The notes under the pieces were generated by a model. That model did not search any database. It worked only from the letters and a program-made list of their open reading frames with translations, and was not told the origin of the DNA. This document shows, in pieces, positions 23,831 to 34,509 of a DNA stretch of 64,000 nt (position 1 is the stretch's first letter; every line of letters starts with the position of its first letter). The stretch lies in contig CM042540.1 in the NCBI GenBank assembly GCA_023630585.1, positions 24,036,074-24,100,073 of the forward strand. The letters are read 5' to 3'. Made by a program: the position numbers and the translations under genes. The stretch is from Cranoglanis bouderius (Eukaryota > Chordata > Actinopteri > Siluriformes > Cranoglanididae).

Positions 23831-25093
23831 ACTTAAATCATTCATTTAATTTTTATACACAATCAAAAAAAAACTATTACTTTCAAACTATTAATAATGG
23901 TCACTCGGAACTCAATATTTAACTCATTTTTATTGGAAATTCAGTTTGAAGCAATCTTACAGCATGACTAGCTTGATTACTCTCCCTTCGAAGTGCCCTT
24001 CGGAGGGTAATTTTACCATTTGGAACGCAGAGACTGTCACCACGACAAAAATACGTGCTGTGTATTTTGAGCTATTTGTGTTGCCGTAGTTTGCTGTAGT
24101 TCTCAAGCAATGATGGGTAAGGTAGTCTTCCAGTGAGCGCTGGTGGTAACAAAACCCCCGTGTATACAGTAGATGCAATTTAACTTGGTAAACTTGGATA
24201 TTATATGCATATGGTAGCTAATACTTGGGGGGAAAAACATGAAAAGGACATGGAAACATTTGTACTTCTTGAAAATGGACAGCAAGCAAGCCACTGACAG
24301 CTGTGCAACACCACAGCTTCCCTTTGGATTGATTTATTGCTTTTCAAATGAAATGACACGAAGATTATCACAAGGTAAGACTTGGCTATATTGTTATTGT
24401 TTGTTGTTCATTTATATAACAACATTTTTCCAATGGGTAATGAACACACGCCTTCAGATGCATCATGCATGCATATAATAATTCTGGCTTGGTGTATTTA
24501 GAGATTAATTGTTGTGATATTTGCTGCTGCAGCACATACTGATAGGGAATGAATGAATGAGGAATGAATACAGAAATGTGGTGTTTGATGCTGTCATGTG
24601 GGGTAGTAAAGAGAGAACGTAATCGGGAATGCCAAACCAAAATGATTTGTATTTTTCATGAGTCTCTGTCTTCAAGTCCAAATCAAGTCTCGAGTCAGTT
24701 GTTCACAAGCCCAAGTCAAGTTGCAAGTCTTTTTTTTTTTTTGCGACTTGAGTCCAAGTCGCAGACCTGTGTACAGGAATGTGATTGCCAGTGCCTAGGA
24801 GAGAGTTTTATCTTTGTGCTGACTTTGGATTAGAAGCCTAATTAAGATATTTTGGGAATGGGCTTTTTTGTATGTAGGCAGTTGGGGACTGAACCTTGAA
24901 TGTATCTTTACTAAGGAGAAAAATATTTCATAATCTCTCAAGTGGCATTGTCGGCAGGTTGTGACTGAGACGCAATGAGTGCTTTTCCAACCAACAAGAA
25001 CCAACAATAGCACATGCATTAAGGAGGTAAGACACCAATCCTCTTTTTCCCTGCTGTAGGAACATTTAAGGTCTCAGGCCATATCAAAGTAAA
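23831..25093. other. mcc intron; degenerate AAGTC-rich repeat
   Basis: At about 24655-24770 words such as CAAGTCAAGT, CTCGAGTC and GACTTGAGTCCAAGTC recur, a degenerate short-period repeat common in fish. A long T run is at 24729-24742. The rest has no recognisable feature. Confidence 0.5.
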
Positions 25094-25098
25094 CCTGT

Positions 25099-25710
25099 TG
25101 TTACAAAACACAAACGTGTAGGTTGGAAGAGGGAGTCAGGATGCATGCGCTGAGGAGACGTCAATCAATATAGAAAAGTTTATTCCAAATATAAGAATCC
25201 ATGACACGAACAAAAACATAAGAAAAAGCACAAGGACCAGGGAACGCCTGGTAAACAAAAAACAGAGAAAGCTCTTTGCTTCGTCACTATCTATAATTAT
25301 ATTTTAAACACTCACAGTTACCTCTAAATAAATCCTAGATCATCCCTTTACAAATTCCAATATAATACTCCGCGTCGAAGCGGACACAAACAGGGATTTG
25401 AATAGCACACAAATCATAGACACCAAATCAAACACACCTGGAAACGATAATCACCTTGAACAGAGAACCAATGAGGAAACGGGGCAGAGACATGACGCAA
25501 TACAATAACAAAACACACATGGTGAAACACAGGAGGCGGAGACATGACACAACCGAAAACATGAGCACATGGCATAGGTAAACAACACGAGAGTCTTTAT
25601 GAATGGAACGTCTATCGGAGAGTTTTTGAATAGCGCTGGAAAGCGCGCAGTGGAATGCCTAAGTGTTCGAGTCCGCCGGAGACTCGAAAAACGAGGGGAA
25701 ACTTCTAACA
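25099..25710 (-). mobile_element. Solo LTR, family A, copy 3
   Basis: A 612-bp unit starting TGTTACAAAACAC and ending CTTCTAACA, flanked by perfect CCTGT repeats (25094-25098, 25711-25715). AATAAA lies on the minus strand at 25179-25184. TG...CA ends with a 5-base duplication are diagnostic of an LTR. Confidence 0.9.
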
Positions 25711-25715
25711 CCTGT

Positions 25716-26560
25716 GACAGGAAGTTAAAGTCAAGAAAAGTTTGCAAGCACATTTTGTAAGTTTTGGATAGATGTTATACAGCATTCATTAGAAAAATCT
25801 TAAGCTTAAGAATGCTTTCTGCTGAAGATTCAGTGAATGAATCCGTATTCAGTAGTGTCAAATGTAGAATTGCTGTTGCTGTGAGAGCTGTGGAGAGAGC
25901 TGTGATTGCAAGTGAGATTGGACACTGCAAAAGACATACATTAGATTATATATGTAAATGAGTGGTGAGATACTGGTGTGAAGGAAGTCAGAAGAAGGCC
26001 TTGGAAGTGAATTCCTGCAGAAGTATAAAAAGTGTCTGGAAGTTTATGTCTGCATCTCTGTTCTGTTTTATCCTTCAACTGTGTGTGAGTGAAGATGTCT
26101 GATGTGTGAACTCCATGACATTATCCAAGACACAACTAAGTTGATGTGAGTTGTCTCAGAAATGTTGCATAGCTAGAAAGTCATTGTGGTACACGGAGGA
26201 AATCAGGAAAGCACATGAGAAAACAAAAGCCACTGGTAATAAGCAGAAAAAGCTCAAGAGATCATTGGTGGTACTGTCCCATATTTGCTGAAGCAAAGAG
26301 ATCCAGACAAAGTCTGAGATGGACAGATGAAACAAAGATTATGAAAGCTGCTTGTTTGCTTTGAGTCATGTTGTCATAAATTAGTGGAACATGCAATTAC
26401 AACTAGAACACCAATTTAATTCCCAAACAAATTTGGAACAGCAAATTGAGCAACAGCTTGAGGCAAAAGCAAGTTCAGAACAGCTTTTGTGGTTTAAGAT
26501 TAGAGTGGCTAAGTTGGAGGAAAAAGTTGAAAAGTAATTTTTTTTTTCCAGCCTCCCCTC
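25716..26560. other. mcc intron, unclassified
   Basis: Near 26190-26340 words like GAGATGGACAGATGAAACAAAG recall a Tc1 transposase 'TDETK' region, but no frame confirms it. No other feature seen. Confidence 0.35.
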
Positions 26561-26567
26561 TTTCCCG

Positions 26568-28600
26568 AGTGCCCATCCTTACTCTGAGGTGAGTCCGGAC
26601 CAAAGCTGTGAACCGCAATAACCTTGGAGGAAAAGGATAAGTGGACCAAGGTTGCCACCTGCTGTCAGAGTTCAAACAAACTATTTGCAATATATGAAGC
26701 ATGATTCAGAGAAGCTTGGTGCAATTATTCAGGCAATAATTACATCAGAGATGACAATATAGAGCATTAAAGGGGTCATATCATGATTTTTAATGTTTAA
26801 TCTGTTTGTGCATGTAAAAGCTTTGCAAAGTCCCAAAGCTCATAGTCTCCCCCAAAGGGATTTATTTTATCTAACAGAGAGCACTGCTCCAGACCTGCCC
26901 GAAACGCGTCGTTCAAAGTCCAGATTTACTTCCGTAATTTCTCTACGTCACAAAGTGCACCATCAGCATAATCCCGCCCAAAGGCAGGCGCAAAGAAAGA
27001 AGGTGAGGCTTCAGTGAATTCAGGCACCATGTCGTGGAGATGCAGAGTGTTTTGGTGCGAATGCAAAACCTCTTTGTTTAGCCTTCCGAAAACAGATGAA
27101 ATCAGTGGTTACTGTTTATTTATAACGTTGTTCCTGAGCAGTACAACCCGAACGTTTGCTTGTGCACAGCACATTTTATGGAGAACAGCTTCCTGAACCT
27201 GGGAGAGTACAAGGCAGAACCTGTGAGTATGTTTGATTATTTTATGAAGTATCTGATATTGACTGTTCAAATGTGGAGTTTTGTGTTGTGGCCGAGTTGT
27301 AGACCTCTGCTAACATGCTAGCTAAAGTTTGCTAAGTTGCCTCAGTATTGTAAGTGTTTGTATGTTGGTGGACTGACAAAGACGTTGATTGTAGCTGCTG
27401 TTGTGATTGTATCTTGAAATGGTTTATATCAATCGACTCACAAGAATCCTTGCTTTCAAAAGATGTATCGCATGAGTACCTATGTACACACAGCCGGCGA
27501 GATGTTGGAGTTTACATCGTATCTGAAAGGTAAGAGAGTTACAAAATAAAAACCTACCACTGTGAAACGTTCTGCTCAAGTCGTGCTTGCAAACTTGCTT
27601 CCGCTTGATCATCCACATTTTCTGAATATGGCTCAGGCTCGAACTGATGCGGTAAAACCGACAACATGTTGCTTAGGAGCTTAGAATTGCTTTAGAAGCT
27701 TTGGAGGCTAAAGCTAACCGAAGGGGCGTTACATTTCTGACACACTCAAGAGGCTTTCGGCCAATCACAACTCAATGGGTCAGCTGGCCAATCAGAGCAC
27801 GCTGGGTTTTTCGGAAGCAGGGGCTTTGGAGAAATCGGAGCGTTTCAGGCAGCCTGGGAATAGAGGCACTGCAATAATGTACATTATTTGACAAATAATG
27901 TGTTTTGTGAACATTAAAGCATGTTAACCTATTTTATTACACCCAATAAACAAAAATAAGTAACGTTTAAAAAGTTTAAAAATCATGATATAGCTCCTTT
28001 AAAAGAAGCTCTTCTGAATGGAAACAGAACTGATTTGTCAAATGCTTATAAGCGCACAAATCCTTAATGGGATACAGTGGGAGGGAACCTAGGGTGACTT
28101 AGGGTGTACTCACTCTAGGCAATCTGTACTGTGCTCAAGCAAGTTTGACCCTGAAAGTCCACTTCATTTGACTAGTGTGATTGCCCATCCTTACTCTGAG
28201 GTGAGTCAAGGTGGTGAACTGCAATAATCTTGGAGGAAAAGGAAAAATGGACCAAGGTTGCCACCTGCTGTCAGAGTGCAAACAAACTCTTTGCAGTATA
28301 TGAAGCACGATTCAGAGAAGCTTCATACGATTATTCAGGCAATGATAACATCAGAGGTGACAATATGGACAACAGCAATCATGGAGCATTGAAACAAGCT
28401 CTTCTGAATGAAAATAGAACTGAATTGTCAAATGCTTATAAGCTCACAAATCCTTAATGGGATTCACACTAGGCGATCTGTACCATGCCCAAGCATGTTT
28501 GATCCCCAATGTCCAGTTCATTTGACTAGTGTGATGGCTCCATGTCGTGCCCATTATGCTATGCAGAACGGTACGCATTTGGACTCAGACACAGTACGCA
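26568..28600 (+). repeat. Tandem duplication of a ~400-bp unit
   Basis: The unit beginning GCCCATCCTTACTCTGAGG occurs at 26568 and again at 28187. Shared text includes TTGCCACCTGCTGTCAGAG and AATCCTTAATGGGAT. The first copy is split at 26770/27999 by the TTAA-target element, and the second copy is intact and shows the empty site. Confidence 0.8.
26771..27998. mobile_element. TTAA-target DNA transposon, Kolobok/piggyBac-like
   Basis: A 1,228-bp insert with inverted ends AGGGGTCATATCATGATTTT and AGGAGCTATATCATGATTTT, bounded by TTAA on both sides. The duplicated host unit at 28187 lacks it, so the insertion is certain. Near 27030-27100 the plus strand reads CRVFWCECKTSLFSLPK, which resembles the start of a THAP zinc finger (Cys pairs followed by LFSLPK). 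THAP plus TTAA suggests Kolobok, but the rest of the frame is broken. Confidence 0.72.
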
Positions 28601-28712
28601 TCTAGTGTGATTGCTGACCGTGGTCAAGCACAAAACTGGAAACATGATTGCAGCAACTGTTAGCTGCCTCCGTAAAATCTTCTGCTTAAGTGATAAATCT
28701 ATTAGGCATATA

Positions 28713-29116
28713 CAGTTTGTATAGAAAAGAATCACCCCACTTTAAAATAATCACATTTTGTTTCTTTTCAGCCTGAAATGAAAACGGACACAGTTTTTGT
28801 TTTATCCAGCTGTATTTACTCAGTGCAACTTATAACATCCAAGTGAAAGATATAACACCAACATGTCAGAAAAAAATAATAAAAAATAAAAAAAAACAGA
28901 ATCACTTAGTTGGAAAAAGGATCACCCTCCTCCTAAAAATGACTTGTAAACTCAGCTGTAGCTAATCACCTTCTCAATGGCACACAAAGCCATTTGACTT
29001 TCAACTGTGATCAGCTGTGGTCATTTTAATTAGCTCAGCATGAAAAGAGCTTTCCTGGAGCATTTTGTTGTGCAACTGAAACAACTATCATACATAATCC
29101 AACATAATCAACTATG

Positions 29117-29118
<2 letters not shown>
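28713..29118 (+). mobile_element. Tc1-like element F1, copy 2, 5' half
   Basis: Begins CAGTTTGTATAGAAAAGAAT after TA and follows the F1 terminal repeat and 5' leader up to the transposase start (CTATGGGT), where a TA array takes over. The transposase body is absent. Confidence 0.85.

Positions 29119-29163
<45 letters not shown>
29119..29163. repeat. (TA)n array
   Basis: Alternating TA between F1 copy 2 and the left end of F3. Confidence 0.95.
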
Positions 29164-29166
<3 letters not shown>

Positions 29167-29362
29167 TCCCCTGCTGATTTTGTACGTTTGCCCACTGACA
29201 AAGAAATGATCAGGCTATAATTTTAATGGTAGGTGTATTTTAACAGCGAGAGACAGAATAACAACAAAAAAAATCGAGAAAAAAAATTATTATAAATTGA
29301 TTTCATTTTAATGAGTGAAATAAGTATTTTATCCCCTATCAATCAGCAAGATTTCTGGTACC

Positions 29363-29457
29363 AGGTGTCTTTTACACAGGTAACGAGCTGAGATTAGGAG
29401 CACTCTCTTAAAGGGAGTGCTCCTAATCTCAGCTTGTTACCTGTATAAAAGACACCT
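29363..29457. promoter_or_regulatory. Long inverted repeat upstream of F3 transposase
   Basis: Arms of about 47 bases (29363-29409 and 29411-29457) are near-perfect reverse complements centred on CTTAAAG. In DNA it can form a cruciform; in RNA it would be a strong hairpin in the transposase 5' leader. Its role is unknown; it may limit read-through or translation. Confidence 0.7.
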
Positions 29458-29500
29458 GTCCACCGAAGCAATCAATCAATCAGATTCCAAACTCTCCACC

Positions 29501-30485
29501 ATGGCCAAGACCAAAGAGCTGTCCAAGGATGTCAGGGACAAGATTGTAGACCTACACAAGGCTGGAATGGGCTACAAGACCATTGCCAAGCAGCTTGGTG
29601 AGAAGGTGACAACAGAAAACAGGTGTAATTATTTACAAATGGAAGAAACACAAAATAACTGTCAGTCTCCCTTGGTCTGGGGCTCCATGCAAGATCTCAC
29701 CTCGTGGAGTTTCAATGATCATGAGAACGGTGAGGAATCAGCCCAGAACTACACGGGAGGATCTTGTTAATGATCTCAAGGCAGCTGGGACCATAGTTAC
29801 GAAGAAAACAATTGGTAACACACTACGCCGTGAAGGAGTGAAATCCTGCAGCGCCCGCAACGTCCCCCTACTCAAGAAAGCACATGTACAGGCCCGTCTG
29901 AAGTTTGCCTGAATGATTCAGAGGAGAACTGGCTGAAAGAGTTGTGGTCAACTCAACTCACCGTGTTTGGAGGAGGAGGAATGCTGCCTATGACCCCAAG
30001 AACACCATCCCCACCATCAAACATAGAGGTGGAAACATTATGTTTTGGGGTGTTTTTCTGCTAAGGGGACAGGACAACTGCACCACATCAAAGGGACGAT
30101 GGACGGGGCCATGTACTGTCAAATCTTGGGTGAAAACCTCCTTCCCTCAGGCAGGGCATTGAAAATGGTTCGTGGATGGGTATTCCAGCATGACAGTGAC
30201 CCAAAACACACAGCCAAGGTAACAAAGGAGTGGCTCAAGAAGAAGCACATTAAGGTCCTGGAGTGGCCTAGCCAGTCTCCAGACCTTAATCCCATAGAAA
30301 ATCTGTGGAGGGAGCTGAAGGTTCGAGTTGCCAAACGTCAGCCTCGAGACCTTAATGACTTGGAGAGGATCTGCAAAGAGGAGTGGGACAAAATCCTTCC
30401 TGAGATGTGTGCAAACCTGGTGGCCAACTACAAGAAACATCTGACCTCTGTGATTGCCAACATGGGTTTTGCCACCAAGTACTAA
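29501..30485 (+). pseudogene. F3 Tc1 transposase, frameshifted
   Basis: Starts at an ACCATGG context (29501): MAKTKELSKDVRDKIVDLHK, HTH GMGYKTIAKQLGEKV, then a frameshift near 29617. Later blocks are TREDLVNDLKAAG (29755 region), GCFSAKGTGQLHHI, FQHDSDPKHTAK (second Asp) and SPDLNPIENLW (Glu), ending VIANMGFATKY. The last 146 codons are open. At least three frameshifts separate the blocks, so it is dead. Confidence 0.9.
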
Positions 30486-30689
30486 GTCAAAGGGGTCAAA
30501 TACTTTTCACTCATTAAAATGCAAATCAATTTATAACTTTTTTGAAATACTTTTTCCTGGATTTTTTTTGTTGTTATTCTGTCTCTCACTGTTAAAATAC
30601 AACTACCATTAAAATTATAGACTGATCATTTCTTTGTCAGTGGGCAAACATACAAAATCAGCAGGGAATCAAATACTTTTTTCCCTCAC

Positions 30690-31003
<314 letters not shown>

Positions 31004-31005
<2 letters not shown>

Positions 31006-32050
31006 GTGTAATGTACACACACAGTTTTTTTTAAGGTATGTCCTCATAATCTTTAAATACAAAACATTAAAGTGCCCACCCCCTCGCAGTGACTCTTCTC
31101 TGATGACGTGTACGCTGGTGTGAGGGCTGGTTCAATCCCTCTCCTCCAGCACCCTGTCATAAAACGTTTGTTTGTAAACACAGCCACTTTCTATGATCCA
31201 ATCAACGGATAACGGATGGATAATAGCAAGTCCCGCCCCGGAGTTTTTGTAAACACATCGCAATACAGAAGTCATTTTGATTTTGCTCTTAGGTTTTTGT
31301 AATTAGGAGCACAAGTGCTCCTTAAAAATAGTACCTACTATAAAGTGCAGTTAATTAATGTAAATCTAAAATATACTTTTCATTTTCAGCAGCAGGACCA
31401 GAGACAGGCTCCAGAGCAGCAACAATATGACGAAGATGATGAGATACTTGTACTTTTTGATGAATACGGCTTTTTTCTTTGGTTACATTAATTTATTAAT
31501 TCATATGGTTAATTAATAATTTATGAATTGATAATATTTATGAAGTTCATTTTTTGTTCTGCATTTATTATTTATTTTATTTATTTGTTTAGCTTAATGG
31601 TTAGCTTAGTAGTTTGGGGAAAAAATGATAAAAAGCTGATGAATAAATACTATAAATGTCTTACTGTTGCTTGATGTTACTTGAGGCAGGATGTGTCTTA
31701 TGAGTACATTTTGAGACGATGCGTGGAATACAAATTCCACAACAAATGCCATTATAATTGCATTGTTTTAATTGCTTCCATCAAAACCAACACAATTTCC
31801 ATTAAAACATTTGAATTTGAAGGCAGGGAATGAAAGTCAGCCCTATATGGGTTTCAAAGTAAACAAATTCGCTTGCTGTCCATAAAGGAATGTCTCAAGA
31901 ATAGCATATACACCCCTGACCAAAGGAGTGAGATATTTTAGAAATAAAGGTGGAGCTGAGGCTGAAGAATTTTCACGGAAGACAGGTAAGCAGCCTCTCA
32001 TATATTCTTGAGTTGTGATTGAAAGGATTAAATGATCAGACTCCCGACCA
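31004..32050. other. mcc intron, no gene seen
   Basis: AT-rich DNA. A perfect short palindrome AGGAGCACAAGTGCTCCT lies at 31305-31322. AGCAGCAGGACCAGAGACAG at about 31388 begins a short exon-like open stretch, but no family is recognisable. Confidence 0.4.
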
Positions 32051-32051
32051 T

Positions 32052-32372
32052 GGTCATTGGGACATACTCGCAACGTTCCAGCAACGTAGTCTAAGCTTTA
32101 ACGTCACCACGACGAATATGGGTACACAAGGTTACGTGGCTGGAATGTTATTTGTTACGTCGCTGTGACTAATATGGTCCAGTCCAGTTACGTCTTTACA
32201 ACGTACCAGTTTGGTCGTTGGAACGTACTCACTACGTTCTAACAAAGTACAATTATAACGTCGCTATGAAGAATACGGGAATCACAAAGTTACGTCGCTA
32301 GAATGTTATTTGGTACATCGTTGTGACAAATATGGTCCGGTCCAGTTATGTCTTCACAACGTAACTGTGTTA
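32052..32372. repeat. ACGT-rich tandem repeat, two ~160-bp units
   Basis: Unit 1 (32052-32212) and unit 2 (32213-32372) share GGTC.TTGG.ACGTACTC-type starts and TATGGTCC.GTCCAGTTA-type ends. More than a dozen AACGT/TACGTCGC words occur, so CpG-containing ACGT sites are heavily enriched against the AT-rich background. Confidence 0.8.
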
Positions 32373-33077
32373 GCTGTGTTGGGTAGTGACATGGTGCTGT
32401 TTTACTCAAGATGCCTTCAGGAATTACCGAAGATGAGCATAGCCGATGCCCATCGTATAAGCAAGTTGATATCTAAAACTCCTGCCACCAAAATTGATAA
32501 GGGATTTAAGCTATGTACTTCCTCATACATATGCTGTACTGTACAATATGTCACTAGCTAGCTAACACTAATACAAACTACCTAGTCTTATCTATGGATC
32601 TACATAATCACATTAACACGTTAATTTTTTCACCAATATCAAATAAAGACAGGCTGACTGGTGCTGTCAGCATCAGTGGAGCCTGTCACAGGTCTATGAG
32701 GAAAAGCGAGAAGCCACACAGCCTGAGAGTAACGTTGGGGATGGTTTGGGTGTTCTGTTCGAGTTCTCAGTCTGTTCCAGTTCAGGGACAGTTTTTATCA
32801 AGCCTTTCAGAGTTGGAATAAGAACAGACGAATCTGTGATCATGAGCAAGTCCCTTTGTTATCTTGAGACACTCTGTAAATGCATGCACAGTTGTTCAAT
32901 TTTGGTTTACCAAATGGGTTAGACAAGTGCAAACACAATCAATCCTATATAGGCTGATTACATGGGTCCGAGATAGTACACAAATATGCACCGTTTTTTT
33001 TTTTTTTTTGTGACACTTGGACTAATGTTCAAATGTCATAGCTGGTAAGTTAAGCTACTTCAATCTAATCAAAATAA

Positions 33078-33080
<3 letters not shown>
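32373..33080. other. mcc intron, no feature seen
   Basis: No mobile-element ends or coding signal recognised; a T run is at 32994-33009. Confidence 0.4.
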
Positions 33081-33167
<87 letters not shown>

Positions 33168-33184
33168 AAATAAATAAATAAATA
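33081..33184. repeat. (TA)n + T run + (AAAT)n
   Basis: TA array 33081-33152, T run 33153-33167, AAAT repeats to 33184. Confidence 0.95.
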
Positions 33185-34500
33185 CATCTAAAAATGCCAA
33201 CACATGCAATTTTACCTAATTTTCTGCTCTTGAAAAGGATCAAGAGCTCGCGGGCATGGAGAAAAAAAAAGTTTGAAAAAAAAAGACTTTTGTGAGATCA
33301 TGCAAAACTTTTTGCAGGATCTCGCAAGATCTCACACAGTAATGCCCATCCCCTGACTTTTCCATTCGTGCCACTTTTCCGGAGGTGCTAATTTTCCGGA
33401 GGTGACTTTGCTGGCAGTCAGTGTACCCAAGGTAAGAACTACATTATTATATCAAAACTAAAAACTGAAATTTTAGAAATACATTGTTTTCACAACATAA
33501 TGTTAACCAAAACATTAGTTTGGTTTCTTGTCACGTTAGAATTACAGCTAGCTAACATCACTGGGTAGCTCATCCCTCAGAGTTCGCACCTCTTTTTTAC
33601 TGTTAGAAGATGGCATACCATTTTTCCTGAATTTCTGGCGCTCCATAACCAAAACGGTAAGAATTGAGAAAGAAACTAGCAATTCAAATCTGTCTGAATG
33701 TGTTTAATAGCAAGTTATCAAACAACTGTTGAACAAGCAGAACATAAACTTAAATACGACATCTTTGACTTCCAGCAGTCAACTCCCCTCTCATCCATAG
33801 CCGTTATATTTTACACATGAAGGTTTATTGATGGCTTGTCATAACATCTGCATCTGTGCAGCCCAGGTAGCCCAGGTGGTCCCCAAATATCAGCCCAGGT
33901 GCAAACCCTTTGGGCCCCACATGGGTGTGTTGGCTGGGCTAACTAGACTGATACTGACATTACGTATTGAGGTACACAGCAGAAATCACTGTTAGGATTT
34001 TCCCACTTCTGGTACTTTATCGGTTTTAACAAAGACATTTTCTTCTCAGTAACATTCAGATATGATAATTAAAATAAAATAAAATGCAACAATGCTCAGA
34101 ATAATAATAACAATAGTACAAACTAGCTAGGTTAGCCTTTGGGTTAGCGGATTACCATACACGCGGATGTGGTGAGACCAGATTTCCGGTTTGGTCATGT
34201 GACGTTCAACATATACCCTATCTCACTAACCAATGAGAGTAAAGCGCTGTTAAGCCTTTAAACTTAATGGTGAATGTAAATTTAAAGTGTAAACAAAAAG
34301 TTTGAAAGCATAAACAAAAACTCTGGAAGTACATTCATAAACCAGCTTCGAAAACTGTTAACAAAGAATGATGTCTATTTGAAGACAATGTTACATTTTT
34401 GCCACTGAGTTCACTGTTTTCAGTTTCAGAGTGTAATTTTTTTTCTTTCTCATTGTATATTTTTGTTCATTTCTTGAAAAGTTACGTTCAATAGTTTTGG
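33185..34500. other. mcc intron, no feature seen
   Basis: AT-rich DNA. GATCTCGCAAGATCTC near 33318 is a short direct/inverted motif. Nothing else is recognisable. Confidence 0.4.
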
Positions 34501-34509
34501 CACAAATCT

